A DNA stretch of 64,000 nucleotides from Mesorhizobium sp. NZP2298 (GCF_013170825.1 NZ_CP033365.1:2492001-2556000); one strand, 5' to 3'; positions 16,390 to 25,416 are shown, counted from the first letter of the stretch. Made by a program: numbers and translations. Notes: generated by a model from the letters alone, not told the origin.

Positions 16390-17646
16390 CTAGTCGCCCG
16401 CGCGGGTAAGCAGCAGCGCGCGTTCCCTGTCATTGCCGGTCAATTCCGCGGCCTGGCGGAACGCGGCGCGGGCTTCCGCCTGATACCCCAGTTTCTCCAG
16501 GAGATCGCCGCGCACTGTCGGCAAAAGATACGAGTCCTTCAGCCGTGGCTCATCCTTCAGCGCCTCGACGATGGCGAGGCCCTGCGCGGGTCCGAACGCC
16601 ATGCCGACGGCCACCGCGCGATTGATTTCGACGATGGGCGAGGGGGCCGCCAAGGCCAGGGCCTGATAATAGGCTGATATCGCGATCCAGTCGGTGTCGG
16701 CGGCGGTTGCCGCGCGGGCATGGCAGGCGGCGATCATCGCCTGCAAGAGATAGGGGCCTGGTGTCGGCGTCAGGGCCAACGCCCGGTTCAGGCCGTCGAG
16801 ACCCCGCCGGATGAGCGACCAGTTCCATCGGGCGCGGTCCTGGTCGAGCAGCAGGATCGGTTCGCCCGCTTTGCCGGTGCGGGCGGGGAAGCGCGAGGCG
16901 TTGAGGTCCATCAGCGAGACCAGCCCCTGCACCTCCGGCTCATCAGGCATCAGCGCCGCCAGCGAACGGCCGAGGCGCTGCGCTTCGCCGCAGAGATCGG
17001 CGCGCAGCCAGTCCGGCCCCGTGGTCGCCACATAGCCCTCGTTGAAGGTGAGATAGACCACCTCAAGCACTGCGGCGAGGCGTTCGCGGCGCTCCTGCCC
17101 GCGTGGCGTCTCGAACGGGATTGCGGCATCGCGAAGGGTCCGCTTGGCGCGCACGATGCGCTGGGCGATGGTGGCTTCGGGCACCAGGAAGGCGCGGGCG
17201 ATCTGAGGCGTGGACAGCCCGCCCAGCAGCCGCAGGGCAAGTGCCGCGCGCTGATCGGCCGGCAACACGGGATGACAAGCGGTGAAGATCAACCGCAGAA
17301 GGTCATCGTCAATATCCGCGTCGAGCGCGGCCTCGATATCGGGCATCTCGCGCTCCAGACCGGCGAGGTCGATGGCAAGTTCGCGGTGCTTGCCATCGAT
17401 CATGGTGGTGCGGCGCAGCCGGTCGAGCGCCCGATTCCCAGCGACCCGGGTCAGCCAGGCGGCCGGGTTGCGCGGAATGCCGTCCCGGGGCCAGCGCTCC
17501 AACGCCAGCAGGAAGGCATCCCCCGCGATCTCCTCGGCCAGTCCGATATCCCTGAGATAACGGGCGAGCCTGGCGGCAAGCTTCGGCTGCTCGATCCGCC
17601 AGACCGCTTCGATGGTGGCCGCTTCGATGGTGGCTGTAGCCGTCAA
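16390..17646 (-). CDS. ECF42-type RNA polymerase sigma factor with C-terminal helical extension
   Basis: The 418-aa product has sigma-2 (about residues 10-80, with DAFLLALERWPRDG and RVAGNRALDRLRR) and sigma-4 (about 115-175, LLGGLSTPQIARAFLVPEATIAQRIVRAKRTL). An extension of about 230 residues with TPR-like helices follows. This long architecture, and the DGPF gene immediately upstream, are the hallmarks of ECF group 42, which has no classical anti-sigma factor. The start is a TTG whose TTGA overlaps the upstream stop; no ATG or GTG lies in frame before the preceding stop, so translation must be coupled. Confidence 0.88.
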   Translation of the reverse strand: MTATATIEAATIEAVWRIEQPKLAARLARYLRDIGLAEEIAGDAFLLALERWPRDGIPRNPAAWLTRVAGNRALDRLRRTTMIDGKHRELAIDLAGLEREMPDIEAALDADIDDDLLRLIFTACHPVLPADQRAALALRLLGGLSTPQIARAFLVPEATIAQRIVRAKRTLRDAAIPFETPRGQERRERLAAVLEVVYLTFNEGYVATTGPDWLRADLCGEAQRLGRSLAALMPDEPEVQGLVSLMDLNASRFPARTGKAGEPILLLDQDRARWNWSLIRRGLDGLNRALALTPTPGPYLLQAMIAACHARAATAADTDWIAISAYYQALALAAPSPIVEINRAVAVGMAFGPAQGLAIVEALKDEPRLKDSYLLPTVRGDLLEKLGYQAEARAAFRQAAELTGNDRERALLLTRAGD

Positions 17647-18047
17647 CTCTTCAACTCGTTGAAACCTTCAACCACCTGCTGGACGTCCTCGGGGAACTCA
17701 CTGATCTCAAAGACGCGGCGGACCTCGATCACGTCATTCTCTCCGGCGGGGCAACGGCGAGCCCATTCGATGGCCTCCTCGCGCGAGCGCACGTCGATCA
17801 CCCAATAGCCACCGAGCACTTCCTTGACCTCGGCGAACGGCCCGTCGGTGACGGCTGGCTTGCCGCCCTTGAAGCTCACCCGAGCGCCCGATGACGGCGG
17901 ATGCAGCCCGTCGAGCGCCAGCAACACGCCGGCCTTCTTGAGCTCCTCATTGTATCTCATCATTCCCTCCACCGCTTCGGCGTCGGGCATGACGTCGGGC
18001 GCCGCCTCTGCGTAGCCGGCGGGAATCATCAGCATCATGAACCGCAT
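17643..18047 (-). CDS. DGPF / YCII-related domain protein, partner of the ECF42 sigma factor
   Basis: The 134-aa product is a single YCII-like domain with the TDGPFAEVKEVLGGYW motif near residue 70 that names the DGPF family, and the family opening MRFMMLMIP. DGPF genes are the standard genomic partners and targets of ECF42 sigma factors; their biochemical role is unknown. AAGGAGAAG precedes the ATG. A TGTCGA ... CGTC promoter lies 35-61 bp upstream of the start. Confidence 0.9.
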   Translation of the reverse strand: MRFMMLMIPAGYAEAAPDVMPDAEAVEGMMRYNEELKKAGVLLALDGLHPPSSGARVSFKGGKPAVTDGPFAEVKEVLGGYWVIDVRSREEAIEWARRCPAGENDVIEVRRVFEISEFPEDVQQVVEGFNELKS

Positions 18048-18081
18048 GGTCTTCTCCTTGGTTGGGTTGGTTCGATGATAC

Positions 18082-18108
18082 GACGAACGGGAGATGGAGA
18101 AATCGACA
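18082..18108 (-). promoter_or_regulatory. predicted ECF42-dependent promoter of the DGPF-sigma operon
   Basis: Read on the minus strand the sequence is TGTCGA (18108-18103), 17 bp, then CGTC (18085-18082). As I recall, the published ECF42 target motif is TGTCGA with CGA/TC, which this fits. The predicted 5' UTR is roughly 25-30 nt. It implies autoregulation of the operon. Confidence 0.6.
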
Positions 18109-18246
18109 GGCGCGGCAAAAAAGTTCGAAACTCGGATCATGCCCAGGACCGACAGCGTTGGACCGCCACATGGGCGAGGCTGCCATCTGGCCCTGCCAGT
18201 TTGCCCTGATATGTCAGCTTGCATCCGACACCTCGAGTAAACCCGC

Positions 18247-19161
18247 GTGAAATCACCTAATCTGGCCGGCACCGTTTCCCCCATGATCCCGGTGCTCGTT
18301 TGCGCGCTTGGCATTTTTCTGCTGTCCGGCATGGACGCGGGGATGAAGGTGCTGGTCATCGCGGTCGGCGTCTACAACACAGTGCTGTGGCGCAGCATGC
18401 TGGCGACCGTGGTCGCGGGCGCGGGCTGGCTGGCAGGGCCGCGCTCGCTTCCCGTAGCCTCGGTGCTGAGGCTGCATGCGCTGCGCGCGCTGATTGTCGG
18501 CATAGTCCTGCTGTGTTTCTTCTGGGGGCTTGCAAGGCTGCCCCTGGCGGAGGCGATCGGGCTCAGTTTCGTGGCGCCGCTGTTCGCGCTCCTGCTGGCC
18601 GCACTGCTTTTGGGCGAGAGGATACAGCGCAAGGCGATCTGGGCCTCGCTTGCCGGCATTGCGGGTGTCGTGATCATCGTGGCCGGCCAGTTCGGGCAGA
18701 AAACCTATGCCGGCGATGCGCTGCTCGGTACGGCGGCGGTGCTCGTGTCGACGGTGTTCTATGCCTATAATCTGATCCTCGCGCGGCAACAGGCGCTCCT
18801 GGCCAAGCCAATCGAGATCATGCTGTTCCAGAACCTTTGCGTTGCGGTCATGCTCGGTCTGGCGGCACCTTGGTTCGCCATTGCTCTGCCTGGCAATCTC
18901 TGGCTTCCGCTCGCCGGGGTGACGGCACTGTCGCTCGCCGGCCAGTTCCTGATGAGCTGGGCCTATGCGCGTGCCGAAGCGCAATATCTGATCCCAACCG
19001 AATACTCGGCCTTCATCTGGGCGATCGCGCTCGGGTGGTTCTTCTTCGACGAGGCGGTGACCTGGACGACGCTGGCCGGAGCCGGCCTCATCGTGGCAAG
19101 CTGCCTGATCGCTGCGCGCTCGAACCCCAGGCTGGCCGAGCCGATCGAAGCCGCGGTTTGA
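18247..19161 (+). CDS. EamA / DMT family transporter
   Basis: The 304-aa product is a ten-helix permease made of two EamA repeats (about residues 12-150 and 160-295), with typical segments LPLAEAIGLSFVAPLFALLL and AEAQYLIPTEYSAFIWAIAL. Such proteins export metabolites or drugs; the substrate is unknown. The frame opens with a GTG at 18247; an ATG at 18283 is an alternative start and neither has a strong ribosome site. It is divergent from the DGPF-sigma operon. Confidence 0.85.
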   Translation: MKSPNLAGTVSPMIPVLVCALGIFLLSGMDAGMKVLVIAVGVYNTVLWRSMLATVVAGAGWLAGPRSLPVASVLRLHALRALIVGIVLLCFFWGLARLPLAEAIGLSFVAPLFALLLAALLLGERIQRKAIWASLAGIAGVVIIVAGQFGQKTYAGDALLGTAAVLVSTVFYAYNLILARQQALLAKPIEIMLFQNLCVAVMLGLAAPWFAIALPGNLWLPLAGVTALSLAGQFLMSWAYARAEAQYLIPTEYSAFIWAIALGWFFFDEAVTWTTLAGAGLIVASCLIAARSNPRLAEPIEAAV

Positions 19162-19265
19162 GCGTTTGTTAGTCGCATGCTGTCGAACGTCTTGGCCTGC
19201 CGCCACATGCCTTCCCATCAAGTTTTCCTCCTGCTCTATTGGGAGGTCGAGACGCGGGAGACGAT

Positions 19266-19670
19266 ATGCAAGGCCGATGGATAGAAACGTTCGAAGGTGA
19301 GCGCCAGCGCGAACTCTATGATCTCTACAGCAAGGAGTGGTGGACCGCAGGGCGAGAGTTTGAGGATGTAATCAAGATGATGGAGCATTCCGATCTAGCG
19401 ATCGGCCTTTGCTCGGATGATGACCGATTGGTCGCGTTCGCACGCGTGCTGACGGATTACACATTCAAGGCGATGATCTTCGACGTTATCGTCCATTGCG
19501 ATTTTCGTGGCCGGGGGCTTGGAAAAGCTATCGTCAATCGGATTGTAGAGCACGAGACCTTGGCTCAGGTGCGCAGTTTCGAACTGTACTGCCCCGACGA
19601 TCTCGTTTCCTTCTATGGCCGGATCGGCTTTTCAAAGGGGCGCGCGAATTTGCTTTTCCGAGAGCGATGA
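19266..19670 (+). CDS. GNAT family N-acetyltransferase
   Basis: The 134-aa product is one GNAT domain with the acetyl-CoA-binding pyrophosphate loop in HCDFRGRGLGKAIVNRI (about residue 78) and the C-terminal SFYGRIGFSKG strand. The acceptor is unknown. The ATG at 19266 has GGGAG upstream; nine more upstream codons are open but less likely. It stands alone, convergent with the CNNM gene. Confidence 0.85.
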   Translation: MQGRWIETFEGERQRELYDLYSKEWWTAGREFEDVIKMMEHSDLAIGLCSDDDRLVAFARVLTDYTFKAMIFDVIVHCDFRGRGLGKAIVNRIVEHETLAQVRSFELYCPDDLVSFYGRIGFSKGRANLLFRER

Positions 19671-19750
19671 AGCGTCGTCCGCTTTCACCCATTGCGGCGT
19701 TCAATGGGGCTCGCGGGCAACGTGTCAGGATCAAGAGTCGACATTCGCGG

Positions 19751-21061
19751 TCACCGCACCGCTTCGCGTTGGCTACCGGGCAGGCGGGTGGCGATCAGCT
19801 TGTCGATGCGGCGGCCGTCGAGGTCGACCACCTCGAAGCGCCAGCCTTGGGCCTCGACGCATTCGCCGGTCGCCGGCAGATGGTGCATGTGCGACAGCAC
19901 ATAACCGGCCACGGTCTCGTAGTCGCGGTTTTCGGGCAGGTCGAAGCCCAGGATCTCGGCCATCTCGTCGGCCTGCATATAGCCCGCCAGCAGCCATGAG
20001 CCGTCCTCGCGCTTGACGGCGTTTTCCTCGTCGCCGGCATCGAGGTCGGCGCGGAACACGCCGGTGATGGCTTCCAGGATATCGGCGGGCGTGACGATGC
20101 CTTCGAAATGGCCGTACTCGTCATGCACCAGCGCCATCGGCACATCGGATTCCTTGAGCTTGTGCAGCACGTCCAGCGCATCGGCCTGGTCGTAGACGAT
20201 GGGGGCGGCGCGCACATGCTTGCGCGGGTCGAGCGTGCGGCCGGCAAGGATCGCGGCCAGCACGTCGCGCGTCTGGACGACGCCGACCATCACGTCGACG
20301 CCGCCATCGCCCGCCGGCAGGCGCGAATGCTGGGTTTCCATCAGCAGCTTGCGGATCGTCGTGTCGTCGGACTGCAGATTGATCCAGTCGACCTCGGTGC
20401 GCGGCGTCATGACCGCGCGCACGGCGCGGTCGCCAAGCCGCATGACGCCGGCGATCATGCGCCGCTCGTCGGATTCGATGGTGCCGTGATGCTCCGCCTC
20501 GGCGACCAGCATCTTGATCTCCTCGTCGGTGACCTTTTCCTCGCTTTCACCGCGCTGGCCAAGCAGCCACAATATGGCGCGGCCGGAAATGTCGAGCAGG
20601 AAGACCAGCGGTGCCGATATCGTGGCAAGAATGGTCATCGCGGGGGCCGCGCGGGCGGCAACCCGCTCCGGGTCGCGCAGCGCGATCTGCTTCGGCACCA
20701 GTTCGCCGACGATCAGTGAGAAATAGGTGATGATGGCAACGACAATACCGACGCCGAGCGGGTCGGCGACGCTTTCGCGCATGCCGGCCGAGGCCAGGAA
20801 CACGGACAAACGGTCGCCGAGCGTGGCGCCGGAGAAGGCGCCGGAGAGCACGCCGACCAGCGTGATGCCGATCTGCACCGAGGACAGGAACTTGCCTGGA
20901 TTCGAACCGAGATCCAGCGCCCGGCCGGCGCCGTTGACGCCGCGGTCGATCATTGCCTTGAGCCGTGCCGGGCGCGATGAGACAATGGCGAGTTCGGACA
21001 TCGACAAAAGGCCGTTCACACAGATGAGGACGACCACGATAGCGATTTCAACGTATAGCAT
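19751..21061 (-). CDS. CNNM/CorC (HlyC/CorC, UPF0053) family membrane protein with CBS domains
   Basis: The 436-aa product has an N-terminal DUF21 membrane domain (about residues 1-190, starting ICVNGLLSMSELAIVSSR, with SLIVGELVPKQIALR). A CBS pair (about 205-330, with VMTPRTEVDWI and DEYGHFEGIVTPADILE) and a C-terminal CorC/HlyC transporter-associated domain (about 345-430) follow. Members act in magnesium, cobalt or sodium export or membrane-damage responses. All three modules are complete. It is monocistronic. Confidence 0.92.
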   Translation of the reverse strand: MLYVEIAIVVVLICVNGLLSMSELAIVSSRPARLKAMIDRGVNGAGRALDLGSNPGKFLSSVQIGITLVGVLSGAFSGATLGDRLSVFLASAGMRESVADPLGVGIVVAIITYFSLIVGELVPKQIALRDPERVAARAAPAMTILATISAPLVFLLDISGRAILWLLGQRGESEEKVTDEEIKMLVAEAEHHGTIESDERRMIAGVMRLGDRAVRAVMTPRTEVDWINLQSDDTTIRKLLMETQHSRLPAGDGGVDVMVGVVQTRDVLAAILAGRTLDPRKHVRAAPIVYDQADALDVLHKLKESDVPMALVHDEYGHFEGIVTPADILEAITGVFRADLDAGDEENAVKREDGSWLLAGYMQADEMAEILGFDLPENRDYETVAGYVLSHMHHLPATGECVEAQGWRFEVVDLDGRRIDKLIATRLPGSQREAVR

Positions 21062-21134
21062 GAGGGCTCAATAGCATTACGGCGGGGGGCTCGAAAATAG
21101 CGGGTCGTCATTTTTAGAATATGACGCGTGTCTT

Positions 21135-21296
21135 TCAGGCATTGTCCCTCGACGGCGCCGAAAAGTGTTCGACGAGAGCGTCGACGACAACCCGCACTTT
21201 TGGCGCAAGCGCGCGCGTCACTGGCCAGACGTCGTGCACGACGATGTTTTCAAACGGACAGTCCGGCAAGGCCATTTCGAGATCGCCCTGCCTGAG
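21135..21296 (-). pseudogene. remnant of a LysR-type regulator C-terminus
   Basis: One minus-strand frame ending at 21135 reads like the last 50 residues of a LysR effector domain (LRQGDLEMALPD, then ALAPKVRVVVDALVEHF). No DNA-binding domain or start exists: the frame runs into the 3' end of the LssY-C gene in a different frame. It is a truncated relic that the LssY-C gene now abuts. Confidence 0.6.
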
Positions 21297-21307
21297 GCTG
21301 CAGTTTC

Positions 21308-22015
21308 TCACCGTGGCTGTTTCAGCACGCCAATGATTGCCTTGCCGTCGGTGAAATAGGGGTCTCCGCCGCCATTGCGGCCGGTCCTGGTGGCGCCGAT
21401 GCCCGCCATGTCGCTGGTCGATGCCAGCAGATCGGCCGCGTTCAGGTCGCCGATCAGGAAGTCGCGCTCGGCATCGATGTCGGGACCGATGTGATGGGTG
21501 ATCGCACCCGTGTCGTGGCTCAGGCCGACGCCGCGATCGAAGCTGGCGGCTCCCAACCAGAGCGGACGGCCGTCGTCGCCGACCGTTTCCGTCCGCCAGA
21601 AACGGACGTGGTGGCGTCGGTCGGCACTGTTGCCGACCGGCTTTTCGAAAGCGAGATCCTGGGCGCGGCCTTCGAACAGGAGGCGGCTCATCGGCGCATC
21701 GGGATAGGGACGTGAAAACAGGACACTTTCGCCGATATCGATGGCGGTTCTCAGGGTGACGGCATCGGCGGTGTCCCAACCGGCGACGGCGAAGGCATGG
21801 ACCACCTCCTTCTCGGTGCCGACAAGGCCGACATTGATCGGGTCGCCGGGAATGCCTTGCGGCGTATGCGTCACCATCTCGAAGCGCTGGTCGCGAAAGC
21901 CGCGCTCCCGGAATGTCCAGAATTCCGGCGCAGCGAAATAGGCAAGCGCGAGCCAGGCGGCCAAAAAGGCCGCCATCCAGATCGCAATGCGTCGCTGAAT
22001 ACTCCGCTGGCTCAT
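21308..22015 (-). CDS. LssY C-terminal domain protein with N-terminal membrane anchor
   Basis: The 235-aa product has one N-terminal hydrophobic span (IWMAAFLAAWLALAYFAA) and a domain resembling the C-terminal part of LssY proteins. Features are INVGLVGTEKEVVHAF, AGWDTADAVTLRTAIDIG, RHHVRFW and a GPDIDAERDFL segment. The function of this domain is not established; it is often an envelope protein. It ends 12 bp before the LysR relic. Confidence 0.75.
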   Translation of the reverse strand: MSQRSIQRRIAIWMAAFLAAWLALAYFAAPEFWTFRERGFRDQRFEMVTHTPQGIPGDPINVGLVGTEKEVVHAFAVAGWDTADAVTLRTAIDIGESVLFSRPYPDAPMSRLLFEGRAQDLAFEKPVGNSADRRHHVRFWRTETVGDDGRPLWLGAASFDRGVGLSHDTGAITHHIGPDIDAERDFLIGDLNAADLLASTSDMAGIGATRTGRNGGGDPYFTDGKAIIGVLKQPR

Positions 22016-22140
22016 ATGCCGTCGCCCGACCGTTCCGGCGTCACTCTATGCGGAGTCGTCGGCCGGCGGCAGAGGGTACGAGCGCCAATGCCAGAGCATG
22101 TCGTTTCACCAGAACCGAGGGCACTTTTGGGCGGTAGGCA

Positions 22141-22944
22141 CTACCGGCAGGCGCGATAGCCGTTCTTGCGGTTCTTGATGTCGAAGTGGAAATGGTTGCG
22201 GTGATCGTAATTGTAGCCGGGGCCGAGCACCGTGGTGAAATACTGGCAGCCGTCGGCGCGCACATTGTTGAGGAAGCCTCGGGTGCGGAAGGCGAAGAGG
22301 CCGGGCTTGCGCACGTCGATGTCGTCGCCATTGTTGAGCTCGATGCTCATGACGTCCAGCGCATTGCCCTTGCCGTGCTCGGACAGCACGCCTTCGCCGG
22401 CGATGTTGCGGCAGGAATAGCTCGAGCCCTGGTGGATGGTCCTGACGCCGGAGAAATAGCGCCAGCGGGCGGAAGGAACGAGTTCGTTCTTCGTCCAGGC
22501 GGCGAAGGTGGCGGCCATGTCGCAGGTCAGCGTCGCGGCCGGCTTCATCTGGATGCTGCCAATGGACGTGACCTTGACCGGATAGTCGATGCCGCACTGA
22601 CCTTCGTGGATCGGCGCCAGGTCGGTATAGGCAACGTCGAGGCGTTTCAGCTGCCGGCGGCAATCGGTTTCGCTGGCAGGTATCTGCTCGACCGGCGACA
22701 TCGGCTCATCCATGCGCGGATAGGCGGCCTGCGTCATGTAGGGATTGGAGGGGACAAGCCGTTGCATGCCCGTATATTGCGGCACCGCCGACGTTTGCGC
22801 GCCGACATCGACCGCCGGCTGCAATGACAGCACGCTGCCGGTATTGCAGGCCGAGACCGCGGCCAGCGCAAGACTGGCGGCCACCATGATTACGGGTTTT
22901 GCTCGGCGCGCAACCCTTACGGCGGCGCGGAATGTTCCGGCCAT
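22141..22944 (-). CDS. extensin-like family lipoprotein (LAS/M15-peptidase-like fold)
   Basis: The 267-aa product starts with a lipoprotein signal ending in a lipobox (AAVSAC, about residue 33). The C-terminal Extensin-like_C domain (about residues 95-267) has CGIDYPVKV, SYSCRN, SEHGKGNALDV and RNHFHFDIK, whose His and Asp residues match the zinc-ligand pattern of LAS peptidases. Several paired cysteines suggest disulfides outside the cytoplasm. The family is abundant in rhizobia; a peptidoglycan role is likely but unproven. A paralogue lies next door on the same strand. Confidence 0.85.
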   Translation of the reverse strand: MAGTFRAAVRVARRAKPVIMVAASLALAAVSACNTGSVLSLQPAVDVGAQTSAVPQYTGMQRLVPSNPYMTQAAYPRMDEPMSPVEQIPASETDCRRQLKRLDVAYTDLAPIHEGQCGIDYPVKVTSIGSIQMKPAATLTCDMAATFAAWTKNELVPSARWRYFSGVRTIHQGSSYSCRNIAGEGVLSEHGKGNALDVMSIELNNGDDIDVRKPGLFAFRTRGFLNNVRADGCQYFTTVLGPGYNYDHRNHFHFDIKNRKNGYRACR

Positions 22945-23065
22945 CGGCGGAATCCCTGTTCCCAGATATCCGGCATTTTAACGATCAAGGGTAAAGGAAA
23001 ACTCAGCGCCCGCGTTCATTCCTGAGGCTGAATTGCGGCGCGTCGGGCTGTGCGCCTATCGGCGC

Positions 23066-24235
23066 CTATTGGCAGAACGTGCCGCCATTTTTGCGTGGCT
23101 CGAGATCGAGATGGACATGCAAGGCGTGGTCGGCGTCGGCGCCTGGCCCGAGCACCGTCTTGAATGGCCCGCAGGCGGCCTTGCGCACGGCGTTGAGGAA
23201 TTTGGCGTCCTTCTCCGGCGGTGACGGGCCGATCTCGATTCTCCTGCCGTCCGACAAGGTGAAGCTGGCGATGTCGAGCGCGTTGCCGAAGGCATGCTCC
23301 GACAATTTCCTGGTGCCGTGGCGCGGCCGGCAGACGAAGGCCGAGGCCTGGCTGATCGATTTCACTTCCGTGCCGAACTCCGCCCTGGCTGCCGGCTGAA
23401 CAACATCGGCAGTGAAGCGGGCGGCCGCCTCGGCCATCGAGCAATTCAACTCGGTGCCGGGACCGATGGCGACCGACTTGTTGAGCGTCTTGATGACGAT
23501 CGGATAGGGGATCGAGCAGCCGATCTCGGGATCGCTTTCAGCCTTGTGCTCCTCGAATTCGACGCCGAGCGCCTTCAGCCGCTCACGGCAAGCGACTTCC
23601 TCCGCAGGCATCCTGTCCGCGGGCAGTTCGGCCGAGCGCGGGTCGGGAAGCATCTTCCTGTCGCCGGCATCCGCCGGTTTTTCAAGCGGCTGCGGCGCTA
23701 CATCAGGCGGCTCAGCCTGAGGTCCAGCATTGTCGGGCCTTTGTGTCGGGATCGGCACCTCGGGTGGCGGCTCCGGCCCGCTTTCCGTTTCGGCTGATGG
23801 CTCTCGGGCTGAAGGTGCGGGGGCTGACGGCTCGGGATGTGCCTCCCTTGCCTGACGAGCCTTTTCTTCATTGAGCTGGCTGGGTGCGCCCGGGGCTTTT
23901 GGACTTTCCGTCTTTTGCTCTTGCCCCGTTGCGGCGTCGGTTTTTTGAGCGTCCGCGGGACGCGGCTCGGGCACCGGAACATCGGCGGGGGAAGTCCGCT
24001 CGTCCGGCGTTTCCTGTTGTGTCTTTGGCGGATGCTTGCCCCTTGATCTCAGGCGCTGCTTGCCCCTCGACCTAAGCGGCTGGTCCAGGTGCTGCGTCAA
24101 TGGCTGCGCCATCCTGGGTGATTGCGGCTGGTTATGCCTGTGACGATGCCTGGCGTCGGCCGGCGTCACCAGCAGGGCCGCCGCCGCCAGAGGCAGCGCA
24201 AGGATGCAAAATCGGGAAAAGCTCAGCGTTGCCAT
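23066..24235 (-). CDS. extensin-like family secreted protein with long proline-rich linker
   Basis: The 389-aa product has a signal peptide (LPLAAAALLVTPADA). A disordered, Pro/Glu/Arg-rich stretch follows (about residues 30-205, with repeats such as RSRGK), then an Extensin-like_C domain (about 210-389) with SIPYPIVIK, RKLSEHAFGNALDIASF and ALHVHLDLEP. The His/Asp pattern matches its neighbour's, consistent with an LAS/M15-like metallopeptidase fold. The linker may thread the cell wall. It sits upstream of the other extensin-like gene with a 121-bp gap. Confidence 0.85.
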   Translation of the reverse strand: MATLSFSRFCILALPLAAAALLVTPADARHRHRHNQPQSPRMAQPLTQHLDQPLRSRGKQRLRSRGKHPPKTQQETPDERTSPADVPVPEPRPADAQKTDAATGQEQKTESPKAPGAPSQLNEEKARQAREAHPEPSAPAPSAREPSAETESGPEPPPEVPIPTQRPDNAGPQAEPPDVAPQPLEKPADAGDRKMLPDPRSAELPADRMPAEEVACRERLKALGVEFEEHKAESDPEIGCSIPYPIVIKTLNKSVAIGPGTELNCSMAEAAARFTADVVQPAARAEFGTEVKSISQASAFVCRPRHGTRKLSEHAFGNALDIASFTLSDGRRIEIGPSPPEKDAKFLNAVRKAACGPFKTVLGPGADADHALHVHLDLEPRKNGGTFCQ

Positions 24236-24310
24236 CGTTCCGAAACGGCGCCGGCATGCCGAAGTTGCCTGGATGGGCGCTTGCGGCGATCACAATCGGT
24301 TACTTCGGCG

Positions 24311-24736
24311 TTACGCGCCGATCGCTTCGAGGCCTTCCTCCAGCCAGTCGGCGAGCAGTGGCATGCCAAGCAGGTATTTCGCCGTGCGCTTGTTGGCGCG
24401 TTCGCGTGCCGCGGTCACCGCGTCCGACCATTCCGAGGCGTCGTAGTCGCCGCGCCCGACCCAGGCGAGTGCAATCAGCTCGGCGGCTTCATCGACATTG
24501 AGGTCGTTGATCAGCTCGCGCAATTCTTCCTCGGTGAGGTTTTCCGAGCTTTCCTCGGCAAGGCCGTCATGGTGGTGGTTGGCATGCGCCTCGCCATCGA
24601 GCTCGACCTCGTGTTCGGCGCCGTCGTCGTAGTCCTCGTTGACGGCGGCACTCAGGGCCTTGGCCTTGAGGATGAACAGGCGCACGGTGTCGGGGCCGAT
24701 CGTAAGGTCCCAGTCCTTTTCAAGCCGCCGCTGCAC
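24311..24736 (-). CDS. DUF3775 domain protein
   Basis: The 141-aa product is acidic and mostly helical, with a His-rich patch (HANHHHDG), a following ENLTEEELRELINDLNVDEAAELIAL region and the conserved ALAWVGRGDYDASEW segment. This matches the DUF3775 family of small cytosolic alphaproteobacterial proteins of unknown function. The start is a GTG at 24736, with GGAG upstream. It is divergent from the TPR gene. Confidence 0.8.
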   Translation of the reverse strand: MQRRLEKDWDLTIGPDTVRLFILKAKALSAAVNEDYDDGAEHEVELDGEAHANHHHDGLAEESSENLTEEELRELINDLNVDEAAELIALAWVGRGDYDASEWSDAVTAARERANKRTAKYLLGMPLLADWLEEGLEAIGA

Positions 24737-24879
24737 GGGCCATCTCCGTCAGTCGTTTGCCGGATGATAGCGGATTTGCGGCATCCGTCACCTGATGTTC
24801 TCCACTCGAATTTTTTTCCGGGATGAAACGCGGGCCGCTTGGCGTTAGTGTTGCATTCTCACCCCTCAAGGAGGCTTCG

Positions 24880-25416
24880 ATGCATAAAAGAATGCTGATC
24901 CAGGCCGCGACTGCCCTTGTCGCGCTGCAGTTCTTTGCTGTCCCGGTGTTCGCGGCGGGTAGCAGTGGTGGCAGCGACCAGACTGTGACCCAGTGCAAGA
25001 AGGGAGAGGTGTGGGACAAGAAGAAGAAAAAGTGTGTCGCCCCCCAGGAAGGCATGCTGGACGACGACAGCATCTATGATGCGGGTCATGCGCTGGCTAT
25101 GGCCGGGCGCTATGACGAGGCGATCTCGGTGCTCACCCTTGCCGCCAACAAGCAGGATCCGCGCATTCTCAACTATCTCGGCTATTCGCACCGCCATTCC
25201 GGTCGTGTCACCGTTGGCCTCGGCTATTACGAGGAAGCGTTGCGCATCGACCCGAACTACACGCTGGTGCGTGAATATCTCGGCGAGGCGCACCTGCAGA
25301 TCGGCGATCTCGCCGGCGCACAGCAGCAGCTGATGGAAATCGAGAAGCGCACCGGCAAGGGATCGCGCGAATACGGCATGCTGTCCGAGCAGATCGAGCA
25401 TTTCATGCGGAGCTGA
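24880..25416 (+). CDS. exported TPR-repeat protein
   Basis: The 178-aa product has a signal peptide (MLIQAATALVALQFFAVPVFA), a short Cys-containing Lys-rich stretch (CKKGEVWDKKKKKC) and about three TPR motifs (residues 65-170, for example AGHALAMAGRYDEAISVL and YLGYSHRHSGRVTVGLGYY). It probably works as a periplasmic protein-interaction scaffold. AAGGAGG precedes the ATG strongly. A classical terminator follows 22 bp after the stop, so it is monocistronic. Confidence 0.85.
   Translation: MHKRMLIQAATALVALQFFAVPVFAAGSSGGSDQTVTQCKKGEVWDKKKKKCVAPQEGMLDDDSIYDAGHALAMAGRYDEAISVLTLAANKQDPRILNYLGYSHRHSGRVTVGLGYYEEALRIDPNYTLVREYLGEAHLQIGDLAGAQQQLMEIEKRTGKGSREYGMLSEQIEHFMRS

Noticed and set aside
21135..21779. 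A 214-codon frame that joins an out-of-frame part of the LssY-C gene to a LysR-like tail.
   Set aside because: The first part is not protein-like, and the LssY-C frame is the real one; only the LysR-like tail is kept, as a pseudogene.
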